Made by a program: the position numbers and the translations under genes. A stretch of DNA of 64,000 bases, from the NCBI GenBank assembly GCA_019321725.1, contig CM033118.1, forward strand, positions 16,084,071 to 16,148,070. Reading direction: 5' to 3'. Numbering within the stretch: position 1 is the stretch's first letter; every line of letters begins with the position of its first letter. The notes under the pieces are model-generated. The model was not told where the DNA came from and made no database searches. It saw only the letters and a list, made by a program, of their open reading frames with translations. This stretch comes from Paulownia fortunei (Eukaryota; Streptophyta; Magnoliopsida; Lamiales; Paulowniaceae). This document shows, piece by piece, positions 13,113 through 25,784 of the stretch.

Positions 13113-13779
13113 CCCATAGATTTACACCCATTCTAGACGGTGGATGCCATTAATTTTTGAGCAGCCACTTGGTTCATTAGTCGGGACTTACACCTGGAAC
13201 TAATTCGTTTTTATTTATGAACTAAAAAATAGAACCTATAATACTCGCCATTTTATTTTGGCAGTCATTTAACTGATGATTTTAATTGCATTTACTTGTT
13301 TTCCACTTTGAATAGTTTAACCGTGATATGCTGCTTAATGATGCAATTTATGAAAGCCTTTTAAGAGAATTTTACCATTAAACAATACAAGAAAACCTCA
13401 TCTCAATATAGGTCACATAAGGCGGGTGCAAGGGCAGGAACAGGAGTGCCTTAGTGCATTATTAAATATTTACAACATATAAATTTATAATGCTTGTGAT
13501 TGGTGGCTGGGTGGTTGGTTGGCTCTATCCCAAAATTTGGACCCCATTTCTAGCATTGCCATCACCCGAGCTCCTTCCCCTCCCATCTGTTAAGTTTTAT
13601 CCCCTACCATCACCATCCGCCGTCAACACCACCTCTATTATTAAGAGAGTTCAGCAACTTTCAGCATTTTCGTGTAAGTCAATTTTTTCTCCAGCTTCCC
13701 CATCTCCAAAGCCTGTTCTAACTTTAAATTTTAAAGTCACAATATAATAATTAAGGGCACAATATATTAGATCTTAAAG

Positions 13780-14313
13780 TTGTTAAGTTGTTGCACCCGC
13801 TTCAAAGTCGCCAGGGTCCAACTCGAGTGGCGGAGCGGCGGGGTAGGGGACAGCTTATGTGACTTAGATCTCGACTAATAGTAAGTGAAAACCCGTGAAA
13901 AAAATTTCTCATACTTCAACAACGAACCTTGCAAAAGAAAAGAAAGTAAGAGAGTTCATTAGGCAAATGAATAGAAAATCTACCTAATCTATATAACCAC
14001 GTTAATATCACTTTAGTCATATATACTATGCTTTTCTACCATCGACAACGATAAGCAAGCACTGAGCAGTTGCAACTCTAGCTTAAAGAAATTGTCAGTG
14101 CTGGCCCACCACATGATAAGTTATTGTCCATTAGCATAACCGACAATAGATGGAATATCCACCACTAATTAGTGGGATTTATCTTGAATTGATATGGTAG
14201 CAAGGAAACTATTTTCTTATCTACTAATATGTTATTGACCAGCGGGTTGCAAGTCCTTGGTCACACAATAGACTAGATAGGACAGATATTAAATATTTAA
14301 TATCTCTAACACA
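13780..14313 (-). mobile_element. Possible LTR fragment, copia type
   Basis: Read on the minus strand, a purine-rich tract GTGGAGGAGTG at 14324-14314 is followed by TGTTAGAGATATTAAATA. That is the layout of a polypurine tract and the start of a copia 3' LTR. The other LTR and internal genes were not found, so this is at best a remnant. The far end is a guess. Confidence 0.3.
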
Positions 14314-15539
14314 CTCCTCCACATATAATAAAAGTTTTCCTTTTGTGAAGCCCAACATGTGAAACTCTTTCTGGGTAGAAGTGAGATTCAAATTCGAACA
14401 TCTAACATATATCATCAATATTTGCACACATTATTCTCTTCAATGTCTGTAAGATTTTTGTTTTTGGAACCCATTAAACTAAATTGTACATCCTCCTTAA
14501 CCAAATTAACAGCAACATTTTAAAGTTCTATTAGGGGCGAAATTTTATTGTCATAAGTGTCATTTATAATAAAGTTGCAATGTATTAGGATTAAAAGCCA
14601 TACAAATATGCTCAAGAGTTTGAAAAGCCCAATAATTTCCTAAATTGGGGCTGCAACGAAGTTCTTTCAACACATAAAAGGTTTATTTTTCCCTAATGTT
14701 TTGAAGTTTCAATTAAATGGACCGATAGCACCAATACATGTTCAAAACTTTGAACCCAACAACATTAGTTGCTCATTCTCAATCATCCGAGTATGCCGAG
14801 CAATTCTATAGAAATTTTACGTAAGTTTATCTCTATAGAATTTGCCTTCTCAGACTTTTTTAGGCTCCCTTCAACCAAATCATGCATTATAAAGGCTTCC
14901 GCACATTATCATTGAATTAAATGATAAAACAAACTTCCATTTCTATCCTTTCCACATAATTTGGCTTCAATTACAACTAATGGTCCCTCAACGTCCGCCA
15001 ACTATCTTCCTTTTGTAGTTCTATGCAAATTTTTGTCTTTTTAATTTTTTTTTTAGCATTTCCATTGCCATAATCTCGTGCTCATGCATATTTTGGCACC
15101 TTAAATTTGAATTCCCTATTAAAATTTCTACTTGTCATCACCATTATGAAATCTTATTTGTCTCACTTTTGAAATTACTTATCGTACATTTGTATTATGA
15201 TCAGCCAAGGAATTTAATGAGTAATATCTACCATAATAAGACTTTTTGAAAAATGAAGAAAACTTTATACGGGTGTGATTACTGCCTCTATTGGCACACG
15301 TTAGCCACATTTAGGCGAGTTATTTTAGCTTATCTTAGACATGACTTATACATTTTCTAAGATAAATTAATATCTTAATAACTACTTATGATGCTTTGTT
15401 CACGCAACAAATAAAACAAAGAGTTGTAAAACTATCATTTCGTCATGCCGAAGATAGGCTCATCTTTGTTGGTAGTTATGTGAACATGGACACGGTTATA
15501 AAACTTATCTATTATGTGCGCGGATGTAGGTCAAATGAT

Positions 15540-16450
15540 CAAACCACATTATATCTCTCGTTCTTCTTTTTTTCTCTCTCTCTCTCTTCAGTTTCTCCAT
15601 CACAATATATGTCTATAACATGGTATCTAAGCAGGTTGACCAAACCTGCTTTTCTTTAGCATTTGACAATTGCACAATGTTCATGTAGCGTTTATCATGC
15701 TCTCAACATAATGCATGATTAGTCATCATCTGCCTAATTCATTTCATATGAAATGTTTTTGGTCTATTTAAGCATCTATAATTAGTGATCATCTTTTTTA
15801 ACTCAAATTAGTGCTTCATTGCAAACAATTCTCATGGTTTTCTTTTTCATCACTTTAGATAATATTATGACTGCTCAAGTTTCTTAAAGACTATGGTTCG
15901 CATTATCTAAGGAGAACATTTCAATTTGTATCTCCATGGCTAAATGGAGAGGAAGTGTTAAAAATAAAAAAATTGATAAACATATGAAATTGAGCATCAT
16001 ATTATTATTCAATTATGGCACCACTCAAGTAATTTCACCAATCATTGATCTCATTTTGCCCCATTAAGCCCATGTCTTAAGTATAAACCCAAAGAGAAAT
16101 GGAAGTGGTTGAACTGTGTATCTAACTGTCTTCTATTACTCTCTCGTCCTCTATATTATTTCACATTTTTATCTAGGTATCAAAGCAAGTAGATTGAGCC
16201 TATTTTACTTTTGCATTTGATTTGTGAGGTTCATGTCCATTGTGTGCATTCAATTATCATTCTCTCAACATCATGTGTGATGATTCATCTTATGCCTATT
16301 TCCTATGACATATTCTCATCATCTATGATTAGTTGCTTGATTGAGTACATTTCTTGTGATTGGCTATCTAGTTAGTTTAGACTTATTCATTAAACAATTT
16401 TCAGTTAGACTTCTCGATCAACACATTTAGGACTAGTATCTTACTCACAA
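15540..16450 (+). repeat. Diverged direct repeat of a copia leader-like segment
   Basis: A TC-rich stretch followed by ATAACATGGTATCTAAGC (site at 15621) resembles an LTR end plus initiator-methionine tRNA primer site. A similar stretch with AGGTATCAAAGC follows about 560 bp later near 16178. Downstream sequences of the two are also alike but diverged. No protein-coding remnant follows. Confidence 0.35.
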
Positions 16451-17030
16451 AAATTATAATTGTGAGGCAACGTAGACCCTGAACAACTCTTAACATTCTC
16501 CTCTTGTCTTGTCTCCTTCACACACCATAAATTTCCCATTTATTACTTAATGATGAAACTTTGCTTATTTCTACTTTTGAGGATCAACGAATCAAATTAT
16601 ATTTCCCTTTCTACTTTTGCCTCTTTTTCACCCTCTAAATGAGACTGAAAGCCTTGTGTAGTTCGAATCCAGTGAAACAATGAGAAAGAATTGCTAGTGA
16701 AAGTTCTTCCAACCCGACCTCGTGGTTGCAATCGCTTGATCACTTCCTTTTCCACAAAGTGATTTCTCAGAGACCTTAGAGTATAAGGTGGGATGTTTCG
16801 CTCTTGACTTTGGATCTTAACACCCAAAAAAAACGTTTATATGAATTTCTTTAGCTCTTATTCCTTAAAGTTCAGTGGTAAGAAAGTATCAGTGATTTGC
16901 CAGACTTAAGCATTCATTTTTCTTTTCCTACGGTTGAACCTGAAATCAACTTGATAGAACCAATTCAAGAGAAAATCCAAGTCCAAAGGATGTATTCCCT
17001 AGAGAAATTGGAAGCAGGTTTTCAGGATTG

Positions 17031-17576
17031 TCTGAAAATCCCAAACTAAAAGTTCGATGAGTGAGGTCAGATGGTTGTGATTCACTCACCCGCTGGAGCA
17101 CTGCTTCTTCAGGCATGCAATCCATCTTGTTCTTCTTCTATGTGCAAAGGTCATGGTATTGATTTCACCAAGAAACATGTAAAACTAAGATGACCTACCA
17201 ACAACTCGATATGTCGAAAATCCCAAAACTGAAAGTTCGATTAAGCGAGGTTGGATGGTGGTGATTCACTCACCCGCTGGAGCACTTCTTCAGGTATGCA
17301 ATCCATCTTGTTCTCCTTCTATGTGCAAAGGTCGTGGTACTGATTTCGCAAGAAAGATGCAAAACTAAGATGACCTACCAATGACTCGATATGTCGAAAA
17401 TCCCAAACTTAAAGTTTGATTAGCGAGATTGGATGGTGATTCACTCACCCGCTGGAGTGCTGCTTCTTCAGGCGTGCAATCCATCTTGTTCTCTGTGCAA
17501 AGGTCGTGGTACTGATTTCACCAAGAAAGATGCAAAACTAAGATGACCTACCAACGACTCGATATGTCGTGAAAAT
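17031..17576. repeat. Three-copy tandem array, about 175-184 bp per unit
   Basis: Three units each contain CACTCACCCGCTGGAG, a GCAATCCATCTTGTTCT block, GTGCAAAGGTC and GACTCGATATGTCG. The CGCTGG landmark occurs at 17091, 17275 and 17450. Units differ by small indels and substitutions. The array sits in the last intron of LEO1-like copy A and is absent from copy B. Confidence 0.9.
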
Positions 17577-18396
17577 CTAGGAGTATAGGCAGTACAAGCT
17601 AAAAGGCTACCATACTGTTTGGAGGCCAGGGGCATAGATGCCAAACAATGACCATAAAGATAAGGAAAGAAAGGATATACATACCGAGATAAAGAACTCA
17701 TAGCTATTAGCTACCGAACTCATCAACTCAAGGAAGAGCTACCATCTACATTAGGCTATAGAAAAGGTAGACTCTTCACTCTAATCCTGCTAGAAATTTG
17801 TCACGTCGTTAAAGCTTCCATTTAATGCAAAAATAGACAATTGGAAACCCAAGCGAGGATATTGGGGGGATCATCAAGCACATTTGGCAAGGATCAAAGG
17901 CAATCTGGTTGTTTCATAGCTCAGGTCCAACTTCCGAGAAAGGCGTCATCGCATGTTCCACTTGCAGTCTGACGATCGGGCACTTATGACTCTTCGTATC
18001 ACATGTTTGGATGAAATATATCTGGATTTCTTTAATCCCGAATGGGTAAGTGTACAAGTATGTTACGCATCAATCAAGTGAACTTTGTCTTGAGGGAACG
18101 ATCCTAATTACTAATGGAATCCAAATGATCTCTGGATTGATCACAAGATTCAGACTTCATTATCAATAATACAATCTTGATGCTTTTGATCTTCTAGAAA
18201 AATTTCGGCCTGTTAGAATAAGCCCTTGTTAATAACCTTGTCCGGTTCTTTCTGCCTACTGAAGAGTCTTGAGAAGTTAATGTTTGTTTCCAACTCTCGT
18301 GGTCAATATTTGTTTCCTCTTTTATCTTTTTTTTTTTTTTTCCGAGTCTTCACTTCCATATTTTTCCTACATGAATTAGCAGTTACTCCACCTCTC

Positions 18397-18398
<2 letters not shown>

Positions 18399-18427
<29 letters not shown>
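18399..18427. repeat. (GA)n microsatellite
   Basis: An uninterrupted GA run within the copy A intron. Confidence 0.95.
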
Positions 18428-18430
<3 letters not shown>

Positions 18431-20549
18431 TCATATAACTGTTGTAAAAATCTTCTATGATCGGGTCAAAGCTACACTTTTCTGAAGTGTGAGACAATTC
18501 TTGGGATACTGCAATTTCATAAATTTTAACTTCTCTTGTGCCAATGTCGCATTAACATCAAGGTAAACAAACACATCTACGTTAGCTCTCACCCAATGCA
18601 CCCAAACAAAAATGCCCAAAGAAAATTGGGACAACCTATGCTATTGGCACTCATGATACTCAACAGCCAATTAGCCCAACTATCATTAAATATAAGAAAA
18701 AATACTCTTCAGAGTCGGCTTCATGATTTCTCAAACAATTACTCCTAGCTCATACCGATGTTCCTTACTACATGCTTCAACAGCATTTCCACTTGTGACA
18801 ATAACCAACTTTTTGGGTGTGAACTTATGCTTTAATAAATCCCCAAGCAATAATGAAGGTAAATCAGTAGAATTTTACCAAGCACCAACAAAGTGTGCCT
18901 AGCAATGGGCAAGCACATGATGTTTGCTATATGTGAAGGTACATTTCATATGTTATCATGTCAATGTCACTTAATAATTTCCAAAAAGAAATGTGTTTTT
19001 GTGAGTTTGGTGCTTAATCATGGTCATCATTTACAATCAGAACATAGCTTAAAGGTGTCAAAAGTCTAAAATACTTGTCGCCTAACAATCATGCTCAGGA
19101 AAGATTATTGCTGTAAACTTCTTAGCATAAAACTTCAATAAAGAGGACCCTCCATATACAACAAGTTCTAGCATTATAGAGCGAAATTCGCTTGTAAGAA
19201 CAAATTATTTAATTTGTTTTCCTAAGAATGATAAGTACTTCAAGGAAGAACTTGCTAGAACATTTTTGTGCCCTGATCCATGCATATGGAGTTTGCATAG
19301 AGGTTTTATCAAGAGAATGGTTGCATACCTCTGAAACAATTTCTGAATCTTCAAAAGCTTCTTCCGCTTCCCCTTTATGTACTTCCTCAATCCCCCTATG
19401 TGATTGGGAACACTCATCCTCTTTACCTTTAAATCCAAATTCCAACTCAACTTTCTCACATTCAGAGAAGTAGAATTGCCTTTGAGTTAATTTCGAGCTA
19501 GATGATGCTGACTAGTGAGTTGCTCGACGCTCCTGAAAATTAAGTTCCATTAGATGAATTCATTTAACCAGAAAAGATAATCCTTACGTAAAAAATCCGA
19601 AGGGTGTAGGGGATTATGCAGTACAAATAACATGCATTCTTTGCATTTTAAAATGTGCTTCTCAGCACCTTCCTCTTCAAAGTGGTGCAGAGAATCAAAA
19701 TACTGAGGTTTGTGATAATTCTTTCCAATACCCCAATCAAAGGTAAGCATAATAAAGGTTAATTACAAGAACAACACAAATATTTTTTTTCATTTGTTTA
19801 TTTACTTCTCTAGTTGTTTATTTCTCCTTTTTTCTATCCATTGTTGTCATAGGGTTTTCATTCTTCTTTTTTCCCCATCCAATTGATAGAGATGAACAAT
19901 ATCAAAATATATAAGTTACCTCTCAAGCGTGCAACATGCTTCCCAGTGCATAATAGAAAGAAAACCAAAGAGAAAAATACCACATCAGTTCGGTCCTCCA
20001 GAAAACTAGATGAAAGTTGGCGCTTCTTGCGACCCTTTGATGTGTAGTTACTTGTCACCTTTTTATTCTTCTTATTAGCTTTAGTTTTTTGCCTTTCAGC
20101 CTACACAGTCACATAAACAAGTTAAGATGCATGTCTAATAAGTGCAGAGTGCATGTCTCACTACTTCGGATTCTAATTGTCTTACTTTCTGCATTTGCTC
20201 CATCATCCACTCAGGATCCACATCGGTGCTGCAATGCTTGACTTTGTTGACTTTTCTATTCTGTGAATTAACTTGAGCAGTCAACAAACGGTGGGAGCTA
20301 GAAGACAAGGATGAAGGCATAAACTTCAGCTTTCTTGAGAGTTTTCCCTGAGCACAGAAAATCCCCTGCATGGTTGGCATAGAATATCTGATGTAACTCT
20401 CAGGCAAAAGAAACCACAGTTTTAGAGGATAAACTTGGCCATAGCAGCAGAAGGAAATATTTCAAATAACCAAGAATGCAGCAGCTACTGGGAAGTCATT
20501 CTTTAAATCTAAAGCCCATAGGTGTTATTAAATTAATGCATGTGCAAAT

Positions 20550-20775
20550 TGTGGGAAAGTATGAGCTGTAATTACCTATGATTAGAGTATGATTTCTCAA
20601 TTAGAGGATTTGATTGACCTTCCTTAATTAGAAGATTGATTTGATTTGATTGATTTGATTTGATTGAGTAGTTTCCTTATTTGTAGTTAGGGTTGATTGT
20701 ATATAAGTGACCCTTGTACAGAATTATAAACAATAGAAATGATTTATCTCCATTTGTCTTCTCTATTTTTCCACA
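20550..20775 (+). repeat. 5' LTR of the Ty1-copia element
   Basis: 226 bp, starting TGTGGGAAAG and ending TTTTCCACA. TATATAAG at about 20700-20707 is a likely TATA box. Confidence 0.95.
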
Positions 20776-20788
20776 TGGTATCAGAACC
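20776..20788 (+). other. Primer-binding site of the Ty1-copia element
   Basis: TGGTATCAGAACC lies directly after the 5' LTR and matches the complement of the plant initiator-tRNA-Met 3' end, apart from the usual GC where AC is present. Confidence 0.85.
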
Positions 20789-21110
20789 TTAGGCTTATAA
20801 ACCCATAAACAGGGAATTACATTTTTTTCGGCCTTCATTGTCGTTTCTCTCTTGGCCTTCATTGCCAAGCCTTACCAGAGGGCCTTTATTGCCCATGTCC
20901 ATTTCATCTTCTCTCCAGTAGCCTTCGTTGTTGCTAATATTTTTTTTAGTTTTGTCACCTTCCCGGAGATTGTCGTGTCAGAATTCCATTGATCGCTATT
21001 ACCATCTTCACGCTACTCCTATAAAAAGAGATTGTGAAATCAGTACCTTAATTGTTGGAGGGCTTAATTGCCAAATCAAGACTCACAACTCTTTCCAGTT
21101 TTCTACCACC

Positions 21111-24100
21111 ATGTCCAAGATAACAGAAGAAAAGACTCAAAAGCACATAGAACTCAACAAACAGGAGATTGAGAGGTTAAGGAACTTGCTACTGACTCTT
21201 GAGAAACCTTCAGGTATTTCTTCATTTGCACGATCAGGTGATTTTCCTGTTTCCATTGGATTAAATGTCTCGGATGAAACTTTTGCTAATTCTTGGATCA
21301 TGGATTCAGGTGCTACAGATCACATGACTCATTCATCACAGAAATTTAGCACTTATAACCCTTGTCCAAGTAATAGAAAGATTACCACTGTCAATGGTTC
21401 ACTAACCACTGTTGCAGGAATAGGAGATGTTCCAATTAGTCCTACACTTATATTGAAAAACTAGTTCATGTTTCAAAGTTGTCCACTAGTCTTATTTCTA
21501 TACAAAAACTTACTCAAGATTTGTGTTGTAATGTCATTTTCCACCCACTTACTATGTATTTCAGGACCAGGATTCAGGGAAGATGATCGGATGTGCTAAG
21601 GAACGGAACGGGCTTTATTATCTCGAGACTCCAAGCAATTTGAGTGTCAAAATGAGCAGGTTCCTTTGTCATTTTTTTCTGAGCGTTCTTTATCCAATAA
21701 AGAAAAAATTTGGCTTTATCATCGTAGACTTGGACATCCATCATTCAGAACTCTCAACATTATGTTTCCTTCTTTAAGTAAGGGGTTAGATGTCGAAAAT
21801 TTTCATTGTGAGGTATGTGAACTTGCAAAGCACAAACGTGTACCATTTCCAATTAGCAACAAAAGAAGTTCAGTTCCTTTTTCCTTAATCTATAGTGACA
21901 TTTGGGGTCCTTCTCCTATTCCAAATATTTCTGGAGCACGTTGGTTTATGTCCTTCATTGATGATTGCACTAGAATCTCTTGGATTTTTCTGCTTAAAAA
22001 CAAATATGATGTGAGTTTTGTCCTCCCAAATTTCATATCATGGTTCAAAATCAATATTGTGTCAAAATCAAACGATTTAGGTCAGACAATGCTAGGGAGT
22101 ACTTCAATCAGGTTTTAACTCCATACTTTCAAAAGGAAGGCATAATTCATGAGTCATCATGTGTAAGCACTCCACAACAAAATGGAATTGCTGAAAGGAA
22201 AAATGGTCATCTTCTTGATACAACTCGAGCATTTCTGTTTCAAAACAAAATGCCTAAATCTTATTGGGGGGAAGCAGTGTTAACAGCCGCATACCTTATA
22301 AATAAGTTACCATCCAAAGTCTTAGATTTCAAGAGTCCTATGGAAATACTTTCCAAATTCTACCCTAACCTACGTACTTCAAACCATCTCATTCCTAAGA
22401 TTTTTGGGTGTGTGTCTTATGTCCATGTTCATAGTTCAAACAGGGGAAAATTAGATCTAAGGGCAATTAGATGTGTTTTTGTGGGTTACTCTCCAACTCA
22501 AAAGGGATATAAGTGCTACCATCCATCTTCTAAGAAGTTTTATACTTCTGTAGATGTCACTTTCCACGAAAAAGAATCATACTTTTCCACTCCTTATCTT
22601 CAGGGAGAGAATACAGTTATGGAAGATAAGGATTCCTTTCTTCCGATCTACCTTCCTCAATAACACCCGTGCTCTCTACTCCTTCCTCGTCAACACCAAC
22701 ACTTCCAACTCCAACTGAGTTTGATGATTCTATACCTAAGTCTTTTGTTGAGCCTGATGAACCTTTGCATACTATTGAAACCATGCATACACAACTGTCC
22801 CCATTTGCTAAAGTGTACTCGAGAAAGAAAGCTTCAATCCCGAAACTTGCACCAGTTCGAGGATCTAACCCGGACCCTGGAAATGAGGTAACATCTTCTA
22901 GCTTTCCTTTACAAACTGAATTAAACCATCATTCAGATAGTAACTCAGATCTAAATGTTCCTATTGCTATTAGGAAGGGAACTAGGGAGTGTACCAAGCA
23001 TCCTTTGTATCCACTTTCACATGTTGTGTCATTTGAAAAAATTTCACCAACTCATAGGAGTTTTCTTACAAATTTGAATAGTATTCACATACCTACCAGT
23101 TTATCCGAGGCTTTATCTAATGAAAACTGTAAACAAGCTATGAATGTTGAGATGCAGGCATTAGAAAAGAACAAAACTTGGGAGTTGTTGTCATTACCTG
23201 CAGGAAAAAGACCAGTGGGATGCAAGTGGGTGTACATTGTGAATGGGTGTACATAGTGAAATATAAAGCAGATGGGTCACTAGAGAGGTATAAGGCGAGA
23301 TTGGTAGCCAAAGGATATACTCAGACATATGGAGTGGATTATTAAGAGACGTTTGCTCCGGTTGCCAAGATGAATACCGTCAGAATTCTATTATCCTTAG
23401 CTGCTAATTATAATTGGGATTTGCAGCAATTTGATGTAAAAAATGCATTTTTGCATGGAGATCTTGAAGAAGAAATTTATATGGAGATTCCACTGGATTT
23501 GGAAGGAACATAGTTGCTAATCATGTGTGCAAGCTAAAGAAGGCGTTATATGGGCTTAAGCAATCTCCAAGGGCATGGTTCGGAAGGTTTGCGAAGGTTA
23601 TGACAGAGATGGGATACAAACAAAGTCAAGGCGATCATACGTTGTTTGTGAAACATTCAAATTCAGGGGGAGTAACTGCTCTCTTGGTATACGTTGACGA
23701 TATCATCATAACAGGGAACGATAAAAAAGAAAGACAGGTTTTGAAGCATTATTAGTCCAAGGAATTTGAGATCAAGGAATTAGGAAGGTTGAAATACTTC
23801 CTAGGAATTGAGGTTGCGCATTCAAAGAAGGGAATTTTCATCTCCCAACAAAAGTATGTTACAGATCTTCTCAAGGAAACTGGAAAGTTGGGATGTAAGC
23901 CAGTTAGCACACCGATAGATCCCAACCACAAACTTGGAAAGGCTGAGGAAGATGTTGCTGTGGATAAAGGAAGGTATCAACGACTTGTAGGGAGACTAAT
24001 TTATCTCTCTCACACAAAACCGGATATAGCTTATGCAGTAAGTGTGATTAGTCAGTTTATGCATAATCCAAAGGAGGTTCATTTGCAAGCTGTCAACCGG

Positions 24101-24650
24101 GTGTTACAATATCTTAAGGGAACTCCAGGGAAGGGTATCTTGTTTCGAAGAAGTACAGGGCTAGTACTTGAAGCATACACCGATGCAGACTACGCTGGGT
24201 CTATAGTAGATAGAAGATCAACAACCGGGTATTGTACCTTCCTTGGTGGGAATCTTGTAACATGGAGGAGTAAAAAACAAAATGTGGTGGCAAGATCCAG
24301 TGCTGAAGCAGAATTTCGAGCAATGGCCCAAGGGGTTTGCGAGTTACTATGGTTCAAGATCATTTTGGAAGATTTGAACATCAGGTGGGATGGTCCTATG
24401 AGACTTTACTGCGACAACAAGTCTGCAATCAGCATTGCACAAATCCAGTACAACATGACCGAACAAAATATATAGAAATTGACAGACATTTCATTAAGGA
24501 GAAATTAGAAAGTGGATTGATCTGTATCCCTTATATGCCTACTCACTACCAGCTTGCAGATGTACTGACCAAAGGTTTAAGTAGTACGGCATTTCAAACG
24601 AAAGTTTCAAGCTGGGAATGGAAAATATCTATTCACCAGCTTGAGGGGGA
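21111..24650 (+). pseudogene. Decayed pol polyprotein of the Ty1-copia element
   Basis: Visible parts in order: a short leader ending in LLLTLEKPSG; protease motif DSGATDHMT near 21305; a pre-integrase HRRLGHPSF segment near 21720; integrase core around SFIDDCTRISW and STPQQNGIAERK (21950-22200); reverse transcriptase with [21 protein letters not shown] and YVDDIIITG (23290-23715); and RNase H with YTDADYAGS and SSAEAEFRAM (24176-24330). The reading frame is broken about ten times. Breaks include a stop near 21462, a frameshift near 22030, a 17-bp duplication near 23228-23262, and stops near 23343 and 23754. It cannot make a working polyprotein, so mobility would have needed a helper. Confidence 0.9.
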
Positions 24651-24651
24651 G

Positions 24652-24875
24652 TGTGGGAAAGTATGAGCTGTAATTACCTATGATTAGGGTGTGATTTCTC
24701 AATTAGAGGATTTGATTGACCTTTCTTAATTAGAAATTGATTTGATTTGATTATTTGATTTGATTGAGTAGTTTCCTTATTTGTAGTTAGGGTTGATTGT
24801 ATATAAGTGACCCTTGTACAGAATTATAAACAATAGAAATGATTTATCTCCATTTGTCTTATCTATTTTTCCACA
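24652..24875 (+). repeat. 3' LTR of the Ty1-copia element
   Basis: 224 bp and near-identical to the 5' LTR, including the TATATAAG box; ends TTTTCCACA and is followed by the target duplication CAAAT. Confidence 0.95.
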
Positions 24876-25611
24876 CAAATGACACTTGAGAAGGCACCTT
24901 TTTTGTCTAAGGAAAAGATGGGATTGCATCTCCTTTAACGTCTTGCTCAGATACATCAAAAGCTTCATTTCCAATTAGCAACCGTAAACTTCCATCTGAC
25001 CATGTGACAAAGTGTGCATTGCACTCAACCTGCACAAGAACTTGTAGTTTAGCAATGAATAAATATGTTTGTCTAACACGTAGCACACAATCTAATCCAG
25101 CAAAAAGTAAAAGCATTTTAATGTTCTTCTGCCAACTAATAAAGGAACCAGATCTGGGTACCATATGAACGTATTCCTCAATCGTATATTATGCAGACAT
25201 GGCCAAAATTGTGCTAAATATACATGGGTGCAAGGACACATTGAACATATAATGCCCATGACAGGTTACAAAAAACTGGATGTGATAGACGAGAGAATTT
25301 TTGACATAAATATATAAAATTCATTATGAGGAATATTCTCGGCTCCAGGAAGGCCATGGATTTGGAAATTAAGAATATACACCAATTCCATTATGCCTAG
25401 TTTTTACCTAGGGATACCCCACGAGTAAGATATGTTTACTGATGAGGAAAGAATGAATAACAATTAACAACAGATTGCAATTAATTTGCATTGAAGTCCT
25501 TTAGTTAAAACAGCACTTGTGTGATCCAACCCACCATGAGTATGAAGAGTTGAGTAGAATGTCATGCTCACACATGTACTTTTCTGTTGAATTGGTAAGA
25601 TATTAACTTAC

Positions 25612-25784
25612 AGAAGTTGTTGCATCAGGATTTGTGACTTTTCTCCACCGGATGATGTTGGCAGGAGGAATACGCCTCTAGATCCAGACATGTCTGTTAT
25701 ATAGAAGTCCGCTTCCACATATGTGCTGGGATCAAATGGCTTAGGGTCTATGCCAATTATGTTAGAGACTTTGAAAGTTGCCAT
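25612..25784 (-). pseudogene. LEO1-like copy A exon 5 with one-nucleotide frameshift
   Basis: The exon opens with an AG acceptor and the conserved LEO1 core. After the GSR codons the family reading continues only in another frame, as RIPPANIIRWRKVTNPD. The exon is 173 nt, where 174 would keep phase with exon 6. This is the clearest single lesion of copy A. Confidence 0.85.

Larger units (their letters stand above)
20550..24875 (+). mobile_element. Ty1-copia LTR retrotransposon (Tork-like), gag-deficient, in an intron of LEO1-like copy A
   Basis: The element is 4,326 bp with 5' LTR 20550-20775 and 3' LTR 24652-24875. It is flanked by the identical 5-bp duplication CAAAT (20545-20549 and 24876-24880). 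A tRNA-iMet primer site TGGTATCAGAACC follows the 5' LTR, and a polypurine tract TTGAGGGGGAG precedes the 3' LTR. The LTRs differ by about four substitutions and two single-base indels, so the insertion is fairly recent. Pol domains appear in copia order: protease, integrase, reverse transcriptase, RNase H. A gag region of the usual size is missing. The element runs opposite to the host gene, and its right end is 17 nt inside the intron from the exon 6 donor. Confidence 0.95.

Noticed and set aside
17031..17576. CRISPR-like array
   Set aside because: The units are direct tandem repeats of about 180 bp without spacers, in plant DNA; no cas genes.
20928..21110. N-terminal part of the first copia frame taken as gag
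   Set aside because: It lacks the gag core and the zinc knuckle and overlaps the untranslated leader; the recognisable leader before the protease starts about 21111.
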